Source: Nitrosomonadales bacterium (lineage in GTDB: Bacteria; Pseudomonadota; Gammaproteobacteria; Burkholderiales; Gallionellaceae). Taken from it: a stretch of 64,000 bases of DNA. The translations under genes and the position numbers were made by a program. Under the pieces are notes generated by a model that was given only the letters and a program-made list of their open reading frames with translations, was not told the origin of the DNA and did no database searches. Location of the stretch: the NCBI GenBank assembly GCA_023259055.1, contig JAHFQZ010000001.1, positions 124,001 to 188,000 on the forward strand, read 5' to 3'. Positions 27,085 through 35,406 of this stretch are shown here, in pieces; position 1 is the stretch's first letter, and the number at the start of each line of letters is the position of its first letter.

Positions 27085-27136
27085 GAATCGCCCCTACGGA
27101 ATTTTTGCGTACGGGCAATTCACGAATTGCCCGTAC
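27075..27136. repeat. Two REP palindromes between RAYT and the GGDEF-EAL gene
   Basis: The first palindrome (27075-27097, GATTCATGAATCGCCCCTAC) contains the RAYT start codon. Read on the minus strand it supplies AGGGG as a ribosome site six bases before the ATG. The second (27109-27136) is a perfect 13+2+13 palindrome, with arms GTACGGGCAATTC, and supplies the TGA stop codon (27120-27122) of the next gene. Confidence 0.85.
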
Positions 27137-30100
27137 CCAGCAGAGCTTCAAACTCCTTGATCGGCACGGGTTTGCTGAACAGATAGCCCTGATACGCCAT
27201 GCAGCCATTCTGCTTGAGGAAGCCCAGTTGAGCTTCTGTCTCCACACCTTCAGCGATCACGTTCAGGCGGAAGTTCTGCGCCATGTCAATAATGGTTTGC
27301 ACCATCACCGCATCATTGGGATCGGTTGCAATATCGCGCACGAAGCTCTGGTCGATCTTGATTTGATCGAGCGGCAATAGCTTCAAATAGGACAGCGATG
27401 AATAGCCGGTGCCAAAATCATCCATCGACAACTTGACGCCGAGCGCCTTCAGCGCGTGCATCTTTGCCACCACATCGGCCACGTCGTTCAATACCACGCT
27501 CTCGGTCAACTCCAGCTTCAGGTGCCCCGGGTCAACTTGATGGGCACCCAGCACTGCCGAAATTCTTTCTACGAAGTCATGCAGGCGGAACTGTTGCCCG
27601 CTGACGTTGACCGCAAGTGTCAGTTCACGCGTCAACTCATTTTTACTCCATCCCTCAAGTTGCTGGCATGCCGTTTCCAGCACCCAATGCCCTATATCGA
27701 GAATCAGCGAACTTTCCTCTGCGATGGGAATGAATTGCGCTGGTGAAACCATGCCTCGCTTCGGATGCGCCCAGCGCACCAGCGCCTCCGCACCCAGCGG
27801 GCGCTGATCGTTGTCAACCTGTATCTGGTAATACAGGCGAAGCTGTTTGCCTGATACGGCACGGCGCAAATCCGCCTCGAGGGCCGCGCGTGTTTCCACT
27901 GCCAGTTGCATGGCGGGGTCGAAGAAGTGCGCAGCATTTCGCCCTGCACCCTTGGCCTGATACATCGCCATGTCGGCATGTTTGAGCAATTCTTCCACCG
28001 ACTCTTCATTGCCGCGATACAAACATACGCCGATGCTCGGCGAGCTGTGATACTCGTGCCCTTTAAGCAGGTAGGGCTCAGTCAGTGCCACGCGTATCTT
28101 CTCGGCAATCTGCGCGGTCTTTTGCGAAGCCTCTTCCGCGATCATATCGACTTCTTCGAGCAACACCACGAATTCATCGCCACCCAGGCGCGCCACGGTA
28201 TCCGCCTCGCGCACACATGACCGGAGGCGCCCGGCCACTTCGATCAGCAACAGGTCGCCATAATCGTGACCCAGGGTATCGTTGAGCGTCTTGAACCTGT
28301 CCATATCGAGGAACAGCACCGCGCCGTAATGCCTGCTGCGCGCCGACAGCGACAGCGCCAGGCGGAAACGGTCCAGCAACAAGCGGCGATTGGGCAAACT
28401 GGTCAGCGAATCATAGAATGCCAGATTGTGGATATCCTCCTCGGCCTGTTTGCGCGAGGTGATGTCGCTGAAGATGGCGACATAGTCGGTTGTTTCCCCA
28501 CGTTCGTCTTTAACGGCGGTGATGGTCAGCCACTTCGGATAATGTTGCCCATCCTTGCGTTTGTCCCACAACTCACCGGTCCACGAGCCGGTAGTCAGCA
28601 ACTGTTGCCACATGTTCGTATAAAAAGCCCTGTCCTGGCGGCCCGAACTGAGAATGCGCGGATTCTTGCCCAACACTTCTTCCGAGCTGTAACCGGTAAT
28701 GTCCTGAAACGCCTGATTGACGCGGATGATATTCGCATTCTTATCGGTAATCAGGATGGCTTCGTGTGTCTCGAACGCCGTCGCCGCAATACGCAAACGA
28801 TCTTCTGCCACCTTCTGCTCGGTAATATCCTGCACCGCCCCCACCGAACGCAGCGGCTTGCCGGATGCATCAAACTCGCTGCTGCAATGTTCACGCACCC
28901 ATTTGATACGGCCATCCGCAAGCCTCAAGCGGTGAATCACATCGTAAGGCTTGCGATACTCCAGCGATTGCGTATAAGCCTGATTCACCTTCTCACGGTC
29001 ATCGGGATGAATCACGCTCAGGAAATTTTCATAGGTAGGCGTGAACGTCGCCCGTTCAAGCTCGAAGATACGGTAGATTTCATCCGACCAGCGCAACTCG
29101 CTGCTAACTAGATCCAGCTCCCAGCTACCCAGTTGTCCCAGCCGTTGCGCTTCGTTGAGCAATTCCTGGTTGTGCAGCAACTCAACCTGGCTTTCCCGCA
29201 GCGATTTTTCTATATGCTCGCGCTCGTTAATTTCTTCCAGCAGCTGCTCGTTGGTCACATTCAAATCACGGGTGCGCTCCTCGATGCGGTCTTCCATCGT
29301 GCGATACATCGATTGAAGGTTTTCAGTCATGCGGTTAAAGGCGCGCCCTAATGCGCCGATTTCATCCGCGCGGGTTTCGTCGACACGCTTGCTTAGATCG
29401 CCTTTGGCAACTTCATCTGCGGTGAGGGCGAAGCTCTTGAGCGGCACGACCAGCCGCCTGCCAAAATAGAATGCAACAACTCCAGTAAACAGTATCAACG
29501 CCAACAACGCCTCTAGAAGGTTTTTTCGCTGTTGGTAAAGGGGAGCAAAAGTTTCATCCGCATCCATCTTGACTACCATTCCCCAGCTTAATTCCGGCAG
29601 GTAGCGCCACGCGGCCACAACCTGCTTGCCCCTGTAGTCGAGCCCCATTCCGGTGCCGCGCTCACCCATCAATGCATTTCGCATCGGGATCGCCGACGTT
29701 TTGAGATTTATTTTGTGCTTGAAGGCCGCCTGCGGATCGCTATCGAGCGGAGCGACAAAGATTGCCTGTTCGGAATCGATCAGCTTGGCGAGTGCGGTCT
29801 CCCCGGTTAAACCCAGCCCTACCGAATCCCTTGCCACCTGATAGATACGCTCGGTATTAAGCTGTAATGCAAGCACCCCTGTTAATGCGCCACCACGGAT
29901 AATCGGCGCGGCAACAAACGCGGCGGGTGCGTTGGTGGGTGCATAAAACTCGAAATCAGAAATACTGCTTTCCAGTGTCATGCGCGACTCGCGGAATACT
30001 TGGGCTAACAGCGAATCACGATAGGGACCCTTAATCAGATTGGTGGCGAAATCAGATTCATGTTGCATGGTGTAAATGATTTCGCCCTGTTGCGTAATCA

Positions 30101-30467
30101 GGAATACATCATAAAACAGCGAGTTTTCGTCAATGTAGGCTTTAAAATAATTATCGAATTGTTTTAAAGCCTTGTTATATTCCGCCGAATCAGGTCGATG
30201 GCGCGAGTAAGCAACCGACAAACTGGATATTGCTTCTTCTACCAGCTTACCGCGTGCCAACAGCCTGGCATTCTGCTCCCGCTCAAATAAATAGTTTTTT
30301 ATTTCCAGTGTTTTCTTGTCCGCGAGACGCGTAAGCCTGTTTTGTATTTCACTCTGCAACGCGGCTTCGTTTTGAAGCAAGGTTAAATAACCGAACAATG
30401 CCAACGGCAATAGCGAGCCCACGAGGAACCAAAGCAAAAAGCGATAGGTGAGCGAAGTGAATTTCAT
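27120..30467 (-). CDS. dCACHE-HAMP-PAS-PAS-GGDEF-EAL c-di-GMP enzyme
   Basis: 1115 residues from the ATG at 30467, which overlaps the stop of the upstream gene as ATGA; a longer frame has no support. A membrane helix (about 8-30), a periplasmic double-CACHE-like sensor, a second helix near 290, HAMP, coiled coil and two PAS domains lead to GGDEF and EAL domains. GGDEF is intact with READ as the RxxD inhibitory site. The EAL domain has GAEALVRW, NVSGQQF, ELTES, DDFGTGYSSL, KIDQSF and AEGVET. Its last residues (LGTGNS) and stop are encoded by a REP palindrome. The coupled upstream gene may provide its ligand sensor. Confidence 0.92.
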   Translation of the reverse strand: MKFTSLTYRFLLWFLVGSLLPLALFGYLTLLQNEAALQSEIQNRLTRLADKKTLEIKNYLFEREQNARLLARGKLVEEAISSLSVAYSRHRPDSAEYNKALKQFDNYFKAYIDENSLFYDVFLITQQGEIIYTMQHESDFATNLIKGPYRDSLLAQVFRESRMTLESSISDFEFYAPTNAPAAFVAAPIIRGGALTGVLALQLNTERIYQVARDSVGLGLTGETALAKLIDSEQAIFVAPLDSDPQAAFKHKINLKTSAIPMRNALMGERGTGMGLDYRGKQVVAAWRYLPELSWGMVVKMDADETFAPLYQQRKNLLEALLALILFTGVVAFYFGRRLVVPLKSFALTADEVAKGDLSKRVDETRADEIGALGRAFNRMTENLQSMYRTMEDRIEERTRDLNVTNEQLLEEINEREHIEKSLRESQVELLHNQELLNEAQRLGQLGSWELDLVSSELRWSDEIYRIFELERATFTPTYENFLSVIHPDDREKVNQAYTQSLEYRKPYDVIHRLRLADGRIKWVREHCSSEFDASGKPLRSVGAVQDITEQKVAEDRLRIAATAFETHEAILITDKNANIIRVNQAFQDITGYSSEEVLGKNPRILSSGRQDRAFYTNMWQQLLTTGSWTGELWDKRKDGQHYPKWLTITAVKDERGETTDYVAIFSDITSRKQAEEDIHNLAFYDSLTSLPNRRLLLDRFRLALSLSARSRHYGAVLFLDMDRFKTLNDTLGHDYGDLLLIEVAGRLRSCVREADTVARLGGDEFVVLLEEVDMIAEEASQKTAQIAEKIRVALTEPYLLKGHEYHSSPSIGVCLYRGNEESVEELLKHADMAMYQAKGAGRNAAHFFDPAMQLAVETRAALEADLRRAVSGKQLRLYYQIQVDNDQRPLGAEALVRWAHPKRGMVSPAQFIPIAEESSLILDIGHWVLETACQQLEGWSKNELTRELTLAVNVSGQQFRLHDFVERISAVLGAHQVDPGHLKLELTESVVLNDVADVVAKMHALKALGVKLSMDDFGTGYSSLSYLKLLPLDQIKIDQSFVRDIATDPNDAVMVQTIIDMAQNFRLNVIAEGVETEAQLGFLKQNGCMAYQGYLFSKPVPIKEFEALLGTGNS

Positions 30468-31711
30468 GGCTGCGCTTCCGTCAATGCTTTCTGTTCGTCG
30501 AGCCATTCCACTTGGCTGCGATAAAACGGAAATGGCGCGGGACGTACCGGCTGCGGGGCTTTCCAGACGATGTCAAATTGCCCGTCAGGTCGCGCCTTCC
30601 CTATAAGCGGCGTTTTCCACAGATGGCCGGTTGCGTAATCAACCGCGACGATTCCCTCCGGGGCAAGCAGGGTTTGCTGCGCAAGAATAGTTTTTACCAG
30701 TTTTAGATCCGTTGTATCCATGCTGCGAATGGTATTCACCCAGAGCTTCACACCGATATAGGCTGCCTCCATCGGGTCGTCCAGCACACGCTCCCTGCCG
30801 AAGCGCTGCTTGAAGCGCTCGACAAAGGCTTTGTTCTCGGCATTATCCAGGCTCTGAAAATAATTCCACGCGGCGTAATGTCCCGTTGTCAGGTCTGCCC
30901 CCATTGCCGCCAATCCAACCTCCGCGATGCTGGTGGAAAATACCGGCAGCTTCGACGCACTAATGCCCGCCTCATGCAGCGCGCGAAAGAAATGCAGATT
31001 GCTATCGCCATTCAGCGTGTTCAACACGAAATCGGGACGCTGCGTGGCAATTTCTTTCACCACTGCCGCCATATCGCTTGCCCCCATCGGTACATACCGT
31101 TCGCCAAGCAACTGTCCGCCTTGCGCGAACAATATCTCCTTGACCATGAGATTCGCGGTACGCGGAAAAATGTAATCCGAACCGATCAGGTAAAAGCGTT
31201 TACCCTTGTGCTCCAACGCCCATAACGCCATCGGAATGATTTGCTGGTTGGGCGCCGCGCCGGTGTAGATGATGTCGGGCGATTGTTCCAGACCTTCATA
31301 TTGCAGCGGATAGAACAACAGATGATGGTGCTTTTCGACAACAGGTTTGACGGCTTTGCGGCAAGCCGATGTCCAGCAGCCGAACAACGCCTGCACACCA
31401 TCCTGGGTGATGAGTTTCTCCGCCTGTCGCGCGCAATACTCGGCATCCGAGCGGCAGTCGGCAACGATCATCTCGATCTGCCGGCCGTTCACCCCGCCTG
31501 TCTGGTTCGACTCTTCCACCGCCAGCCGCACCGCGTCCACCAGCGGTGTTTCGCTGACTGCCATCGTGCCGCTGAGCGAGTGCAGCACACCGATTTTTAT
31601 GCCGGGCCTGGAGCGGCCATATTGGACGTACAACAGCGCGACGAACAGCAAAGCCACTGTCACCGAAACTATTACAAACACATTGATTTTGCCGAGATAC
31701 CGGTTTTGCAT
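30464..31711 (-). CDS. Membrane-anchored periplasmic-binding protein (UrtA/AmiC-like)
   Basis: 415 residues. A single hydrophobic helix (about 10-30) anchors a type 1 periplasmic-binding fold that starts IKIGVLHSLSGTMA and continues with AVEESNQTGGVNGR. This is the layout of urea/short-amide receptors of the UrtA/AmiC/FmdD group. No ABC permease or ATPase gene lies nearby. Instead it overlaps the GGDEF-EAL gene by four bases (ATGA). It therefore looks like the ligand-binding half of a two-protein c-di-GMP sensor, not a transporter component (inference). The helix lacks an obvious cleavage site. Confidence 0.82.
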   Translation of the reverse strand: MQNRYLGKINVFVIVSVTVALLFVALLYVQYGRSRPGIKIGVLHSLSGTMAVSETPLVDAVRLAVEESNQTGGVNGRQIEMIVADCRSDAEYCARQAEKLITQDGVQALFGCWTSACRKAVKPVVEKHHHLLFYPLQYEGLEQSPDIIYTGAAPNQQIIPMALWALEHKGKRFYLIGSDYIFPRTANLMVKEILFAQGGQLLGERYVPMGASDMAAVVKEIATQRPDFVLNTLNGDSNLHFFRALHEAGISASKLPVFSTSIAEVGLAAMGADLTTGHYAAWNYFQSLDNAENKAFVERFKQRFGRERVLDDPMEAAYIGVKLWVNTIRSMDTTDLKLVKTILAQQTLLAPEGIVAVDYATGHLWKTPLIGKARPDGQFDIVWKAPQPVRPAPFPFYRSQVEWLDEQKALTEAQP

Positions 31712-31790
31712 GGTTTGAATTGATGCGCCTTAAATGCACTCTGTGAGGATTCTAGCAGATACCCGCTGGAACAAGGCACGCCTTGCCCCG

Positions 31791-32771
31791 CTACAATTTC
31801 TGCATTACATCCGTTGCGAAACACAAATCCTGCCACGCCTTGGCTTTTTCCGATGGGCTGCGAAGTAAATACGCCGGATGGTAAGTGACGATCAAAGGGA
31901 TAGCCGCCCCGACACGGCGCGATGAAGTCGTCTGGTGCGGGACAACCAGCGACTTGGCGAGCGTTGTTTGCTCGCCTAGTCGAGTGGCTGGTAGTTCCAT
32001 CAGGGGCGGCTGGCGGCTGCTCACGTCCACTTGCACCTCACCCAATCCTGTCGCAGTCGACATCCGATAGTCATGCAGCTTGCCGCGCAACGAACCCAGT
32101 GGCGCATCTTTACCCAGCAGCGCGGTCGATGCAGTCTTGCCCAATGCCACAATCAGTTTGGGTTTTATCAGTTCGATCTGCCGTTGCAGATATGGCAGGC
32201 AGGTCGCGATTTCCTCCGCATCGGGATTGCGGTTGTTGGGCGGGCGGCATTTGACAATGTTGGCGATGTACACATTTTTCCCGCGCTTGATTTTGATCGC
32301 AAGCAGCATGTTGTCGAGCAGCTTGCCCGCCTGCCCGACAAACGGCTCACCCTGTATGTCTTCATCCGCCCCCGGCCCTTCGCCGATGAACAGCCATTCG
32401 GCTTGCTCGTCACCCACGCCGAATACCGTTTGTGTGCAGCCGGCGCGCAACTTGCAGGCGGTGCAGTCGCGCACCATCGCCTTCAGTTGCGGCCAGTCGA
32501 GTTCGCCGATGCGTTGTTCGCGGCTTTTGTCAGCCACTCCCACGGGAATGACAGCCGCACGCCTCTCTCCCATAACTGAATCAACGGCGACCTGGCCTTC
32601 GGCTATCGACGGATCGATCAATTGGCTGGGGATATTATCGGGAACATGAGATGAAACGGAATGGGCTGCCTCAACCGCCGTTTCAACGGGCGCTGGCTTG
32701 CCGCGCCGCTGCCACAACGGGTACAAATTCAACTCGCGCAGGATTGCTTCACGCCTGTCCATTTTTTTCAT
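31791..32771 (-). CDS. Type 4 uracil-DNA glycosylase with in-frame insertion
   Basis: 326 residues. The iron-sulfur uracil-DNA glycosylase core is present: [10 protein letters not shown] cysteines, the active-site [28 protein letters not shown] with a later cysteine in ATCLPYL, and the [10 protein letters not shown] motif. The N-terminal 90 residues are variable. Between KLHDYR and IPLIVTYHP lie about 54 extra residues, encoded around 31903-32063, which include the palindromic repeat at 31943-31996. Family members normally have almost no spacer there. Excision of uracil is likely retained if the insert loops out. It overlaps rimI by 23 bases. Confidence 0.88.
   Translation of the reverse strand: MKKMDRREAILRELNLYPLWQRRGKPAPVETAVEAAHSVSSHVPDNIPSQLIDPSIAEGQVAVDSVMGERRAAVIPVGVADKSREQRIGELDWPQLKAMVRDCTACKLRAGCTQTVFGVGDEQAEWLFIGEGPGADEDIQGEPFVGQAGKLLDNMLLAIKIKRGKNVYIANIVKCRPPNNRNPDAEEIATCLPYLQRQIELIKPKLIVALGKTASTALLGKDAPLGSLRGKLHDYRMSTATGLGEVQVDVSSRQPPLMELPATRLGEQTTLAKSLVVPHQTTSSRRVGAAIPLIVTYHPAYLLRSPSEKAKAWQDLCFATDVMQKL
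31943..31996. repeat. AACCAGCGACTT hairpin inside the glycosylase gene
   Basis: AACCAGCGACTTGGCGAGC (from 31944) pairs imperfectly with GCTCGCCTAGTCGAGTGGCT plus GGTAGTT. The left arm is shared with the hairpin at 26379-26418. It encodes part of the extra residues in the glycosylase. Confidence 0.75.
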
Positions 32772-33213
32772 CCATCAACTCGCACATCATTGTGATGGCA
32801 TCTTCGCTGCCACCCGCATTCCGGTAGTAACCGCGCCGCACGCCGATCTCGCTGAAACCCGCACTGCGATACAAGGCAATTGCGGCGACATTGGATGAGC
32901 ACACTTCGAGAAATACGCGCCGTATATTCCTGCCTCGCGCTGCCTCCAGCATCTCGCCCAGTATCGCGCGCCCCAATCCCCTGCGCTGCTGCGCCGCCGC
33001 CACGCCGATGGTCAGCAACTCCGCCTCGTCCACCACCGGCATCAATACCGCATAGCCGCGAATTTCGCCGCTATCTGCTTCATCGACGCGGCATATATAG
33101 CCGTTGTCCAGCGCATCGTCAAAATTCGCGCGCGTCCACGGGTAGGCCTGCACGGCCTGTTCGATGGCCAGCACCGCATCCACATCGGCCTGCGTCATCG
33201 CGCGCATCAACAA
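32749..33213 (-). CDS. rimI: Ribosomal protein bS18-alanine N-acetyltransferase RimI
   Basis: 154-residue GNAT acetyltransferase. The acetyl-CoA loop reads QQRRGLGRAILGEM, preceded by TIGVAAA and followed by EVCSSNVAAIALYRSAGF, the standard RimI pattern. It acetylates the N-terminal alanine of S18. It overlaps tsaB upstream by 7 bases and the glycosylase downstream by 23 bases; tsaB-rimI is a common pair. Confidence 0.92.
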   Translation of the reverse strand: MLMRAMTQADVDAVLAIEQAVQAYPWTRANFDDALDNGYICRVDEADSGEIRGYAVLMPVVDEAELLTIGVAAAQQRRGLGRAILGEMLEAARGRNIRRVFLEVCSSNVAAIALYRSAGFSEIGVRRGYYRNAGGSEDAITMMCELMDEKNGQA

Positions 33214-33908
33214 TTTACTCTTGCGCGAGCTTGCTGTTCACGTTCGCTGGTTTTGAAAGCCACCTTGTTGCGCAGATACAGAGGCAAAGCCTCTGCCGCA
33301 TCCACCCCGCGGCCCTGCGCAAACTGCGCGGCGCCGAGGATGGCAATCGCGGCAGCCTGCGGCACGGCGGAGCCATCTGCGCTCATCAACTGCCCGGCGT
33401 AACGCCCGCTCAATGCCGCACTGTATATTGCATAACCACTACCCGCACCAAACCAGTCATTGCCCGGCACAGGTGATGCGTCTTCCGGTTTGCACAGGCA
33501 GGGTTCACTCACGGTTGCCCAGGCGCCATCATGTTTTTCATACGCTGCGTGATAAATCTCGCCCATGCGCGCATCCAGCGCCACGATCACGCGCGGCCTG
33601 CCGGAAGCCTCCGCCAGTGCTTGCAGCGTACATATACCCGCTACCGGAAGGTTTGCACCGAGCGCCAAGCCCTGTGTCACACCGCAGGCGATGCGCACGC
33701 CGGTGAACGACCCCGGCCCCATGCCGAATGCGATGCCGTCGAGTTGCGCCAGCTTTACGCCAGCTTCCTTGAGCAATGCATCCAGCATCACCATCAGAAT
33801 TTCGGAATGTTTCTGCCCGGCCAGCTCGCAGCGATCCGTGACCGCACCATCCTGCCACAACGCAACCGAACAGTATTCGGTAGAAGTTTCTAAAGCGAGA
33901 ACGTTCAT
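33207..33908 (-). CDS. tsaB: tRNA threonylcarbamoyladenosine biosynthesis protein TsaB
   Basis: 233-residue ASKHA-fold protein. It starts MNVLALETSTEYCSVAL and has GQKHSE, GMGPGSFTGVR and a conserved GICTLQALAEA. TsaB scaffolds TsaD and TsaE in making t6A on ANN-decoding tRNAs. The length is typical. It overlaps rimI and is preceded by the inverted CCACGAAA repeat pair. Confidence 0.94.
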   Translation of the reverse strand: MNVLALETSTEYCSVALWQDGAVTDRCELAGQKHSEILMVMLDALLKEAGVKLAQLDGIAFGMGPGSFTGVRIACGVTQGLALGANLPVAGICTLQALAEASGRPRVIVALDARMGEIYHAAYEKHDGAWATVSEPCLCKPEDASPVPGNDWFGAGSGYAIYSAALSGRYAGQLMSADGSAVPQAAAIAILGAAQFAQGRGVDAAEALPLYLRNKVAFKTSEREQQARARVNC

Positions 33909-33920
33909 CTACAAGTCTTT

Positions 33921-34042
33921 TGTCCACGAAAAACACGAAAGGCACGAACAAATACAACAACTCGAACTGGATGAGGCAGCTTCCGATTGCATGTGTTGGA
34001 TGGCTTTGTCGTTGTTCGTGATTTTCGTGTTTTTCGTGGACA
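33921..34042. repeat. Inverted pair of TGTCCACGAAAAACACGAAA repeats
   Basis: The 20-base arm at 33921-33940 is matched exactly by its complement at 34023-34042. It has the same family and geometry as 23830-23948. It lies between ispF and tsaB. Confidence 0.82.
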
Positions 34043-34056
34043 TTTGTTTTCTGTTC

Positions 34057-34530
34057 TCAATCTGCAAGCAACAACACCACCGCCTGCGCCGCGATGCCCT
34101 CGCCGCGTCCGCTAAACCCCAGTTGCTCGGTGGTGGTCGCCTTAACGTTGACTGCGCCTTTTTCCACGCGCAGGTCGGCGGCGATATGCACCACCATCTG
34201 CGGGATATGCGGCGCCATCTTCGGCGCCTGCGCGATGATCGTCGCATCCACATTCCCCACGCGATAGCCCTGTTCGCGCACCAGATGCAATGCCTCGCGA
34301 AGCAGGATGCGGCTGTCGATGTCCTTGTACTTGGCGTCGGTATCGGAAAAATGTCTGCCGATGTCGCCTAGCGCCGCCGCACCGAGAAGCGCATCGCAGA
34401 TTGCATGCAGCAGTACATCCGCATCGGAATGTCCGAGCAGCCCCTTGCCGTAAGGAATCTCAACGCCGCCGATGATGAGCTTGCGGCCCTCTACCAGTTG
34501 ATGAGCGTCAAAACCTTGTCCGATTCTCAT
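34057..34530 (-). CDS. ispF: 2-C-methyl-D-erythritol 2,4-cyclodiphosphate synthase
   Basis: 157-residue trimeric enzyme of the MEP isoprenoid pathway. Metal ligands are in GQGFDAHQL and [22 protein letters not shown], and the substrate region ISDTD-like [10 protein letters not shown] is present. The C-terminal [19 protein letters not shown] is diagnostic. It follows ispD, with a REP between them, the usual ispDF pair. Confidence 0.95.
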   Translation of the reverse strand: MRIGQGFDAHQLVEGRKLIIGGVEIPYGKGLLGHSDADVLLHAICDALLGAAALGDIGRHFSDTDAKYKDIDSRILLREALHLVREQGYRVGNVDATIIAQAPKMAPHIPQMVVHIAADLRVEKGAVNVKATTTEQLGFSGRGEGIAAQAVVLLLAD

Positions 34531-34551
34531 TGCACTCCTCCCGCGTGTTTC

Positions 34552-34595
34552 GTAGGGTGGGCTATGCCCACCATGTCGGGCATAGCCCGATCTAC
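34552..34595. repeat. REP element at the ispD stop codon
   Basis: GTAGGGTGGGCTATGCCCAC and GGGCATAGCCCGATCTAC form an imperfect palindrome. The ispD stop TAG (complement of 34592-34594) is formed by the CTAC end. This is the same positioning as at lplT and RAYT. Confidence 0.8.
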
Positions 34596-35272
34596 ATTTT
34601 TTCCTTCAGCAGCAACTCCGCCAGCAGCAAGTCCTGCGGATAGGTCACCTTGAAATTAGTCGGTTCGCTCAACACCAGCTTGGGCCGCAAGCCCAACGCC
34701 TCAATTGCCGAAGCCTCGTCCGTAACACTGTTGCAGCGTTGCAATGCCTGTACCAGCAATCCGGCATGGAACATCTGCGGCGTCTGCGCCTGCCATAATT
34801 GTTCGCGGTTTTCAGTGCGCAAAACGCGCCCATCCTCATCGGCGCGTTTCAATGTATCAGCCACCGGCACAGCAAGAACGCCCCCTACCGCATCGTCGCG
34901 CAATTCGGCAATCAGTTTGGCAAGGTGCGCATGTGTCAGACAGGGGCGCGCCGCATCATGCACCAGCACCCAGTCATCCGGCTCCAGTTCGGAAGCCAGC
35001 AGCCCGTTCAGCACACTCTCTGCTCGCGTCTTCCCGCCGCAATACAGCGTCTGCAGCTTGTCGCCGAAGCGCGACCAGTCATAGGTGTGGAACAGCGTAT
35101 CATCGGGAGCCAGCGCAACGAACACCGTGGAAATTTCCGGACTGGCACACAGGGTATTCAGCGCATGAAAAATCATCGGCTGCCCGGCCAGCGGCAGATA
35201 CTGTTTGGGCAGCTCATTGCCCATGCGCGCGCCAAAACCGGCTGCGGGAACCAATGCGTGAAATTCAGACAT
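34592..35272 (-). CDS. ispD: 2-C-methyl-D-erythritol 4-phosphate cytidylyltransferase
   Basis: 226 residues from the start at 35272 ([12 protein letters not shown]); the frame is open 14 codons further upstream but homology begins here. Nucleotide-binding [27 protein letters not shown] and the later [10 protein letters not shown] are family motifs. It activates MEP with CTP. The gene ends inside a REP that separates it from ispF. Confidence 0.93.
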   Translation of the reverse strand: MSEFHALVPAAGFGARMGNELPKQYLPLAGQPMIFHALNTLCASPEISTVFVALAPDDTLFHTYDWSRFGDKLQTLYCGGKTRAESVLNGLLASELEPDDWVLVHDAARPCLTHAHLAKLIAELRDDAVGGVLAVPVADTLKRADEDGRVLRTENREQLWQAQTPQMFHAGLLVQALQRCNSVTDEASAIEALGLRPKLVLSEPTNFKVTYPQDLLLAELLLKEKM

Positions 35273-35406
35273 GGGTGAATTGTAATGTAAAACCCTGTTA
35301 GGGAGTTTCGCCAAAACGATGGCACTGAGTTTCGCTAAAACGGCAAGTTGCCGTTTCTCTTATAATATGCGCCTCTGATTAGCCGCAACCCTTAGCCGTT
35401 CCCCAC

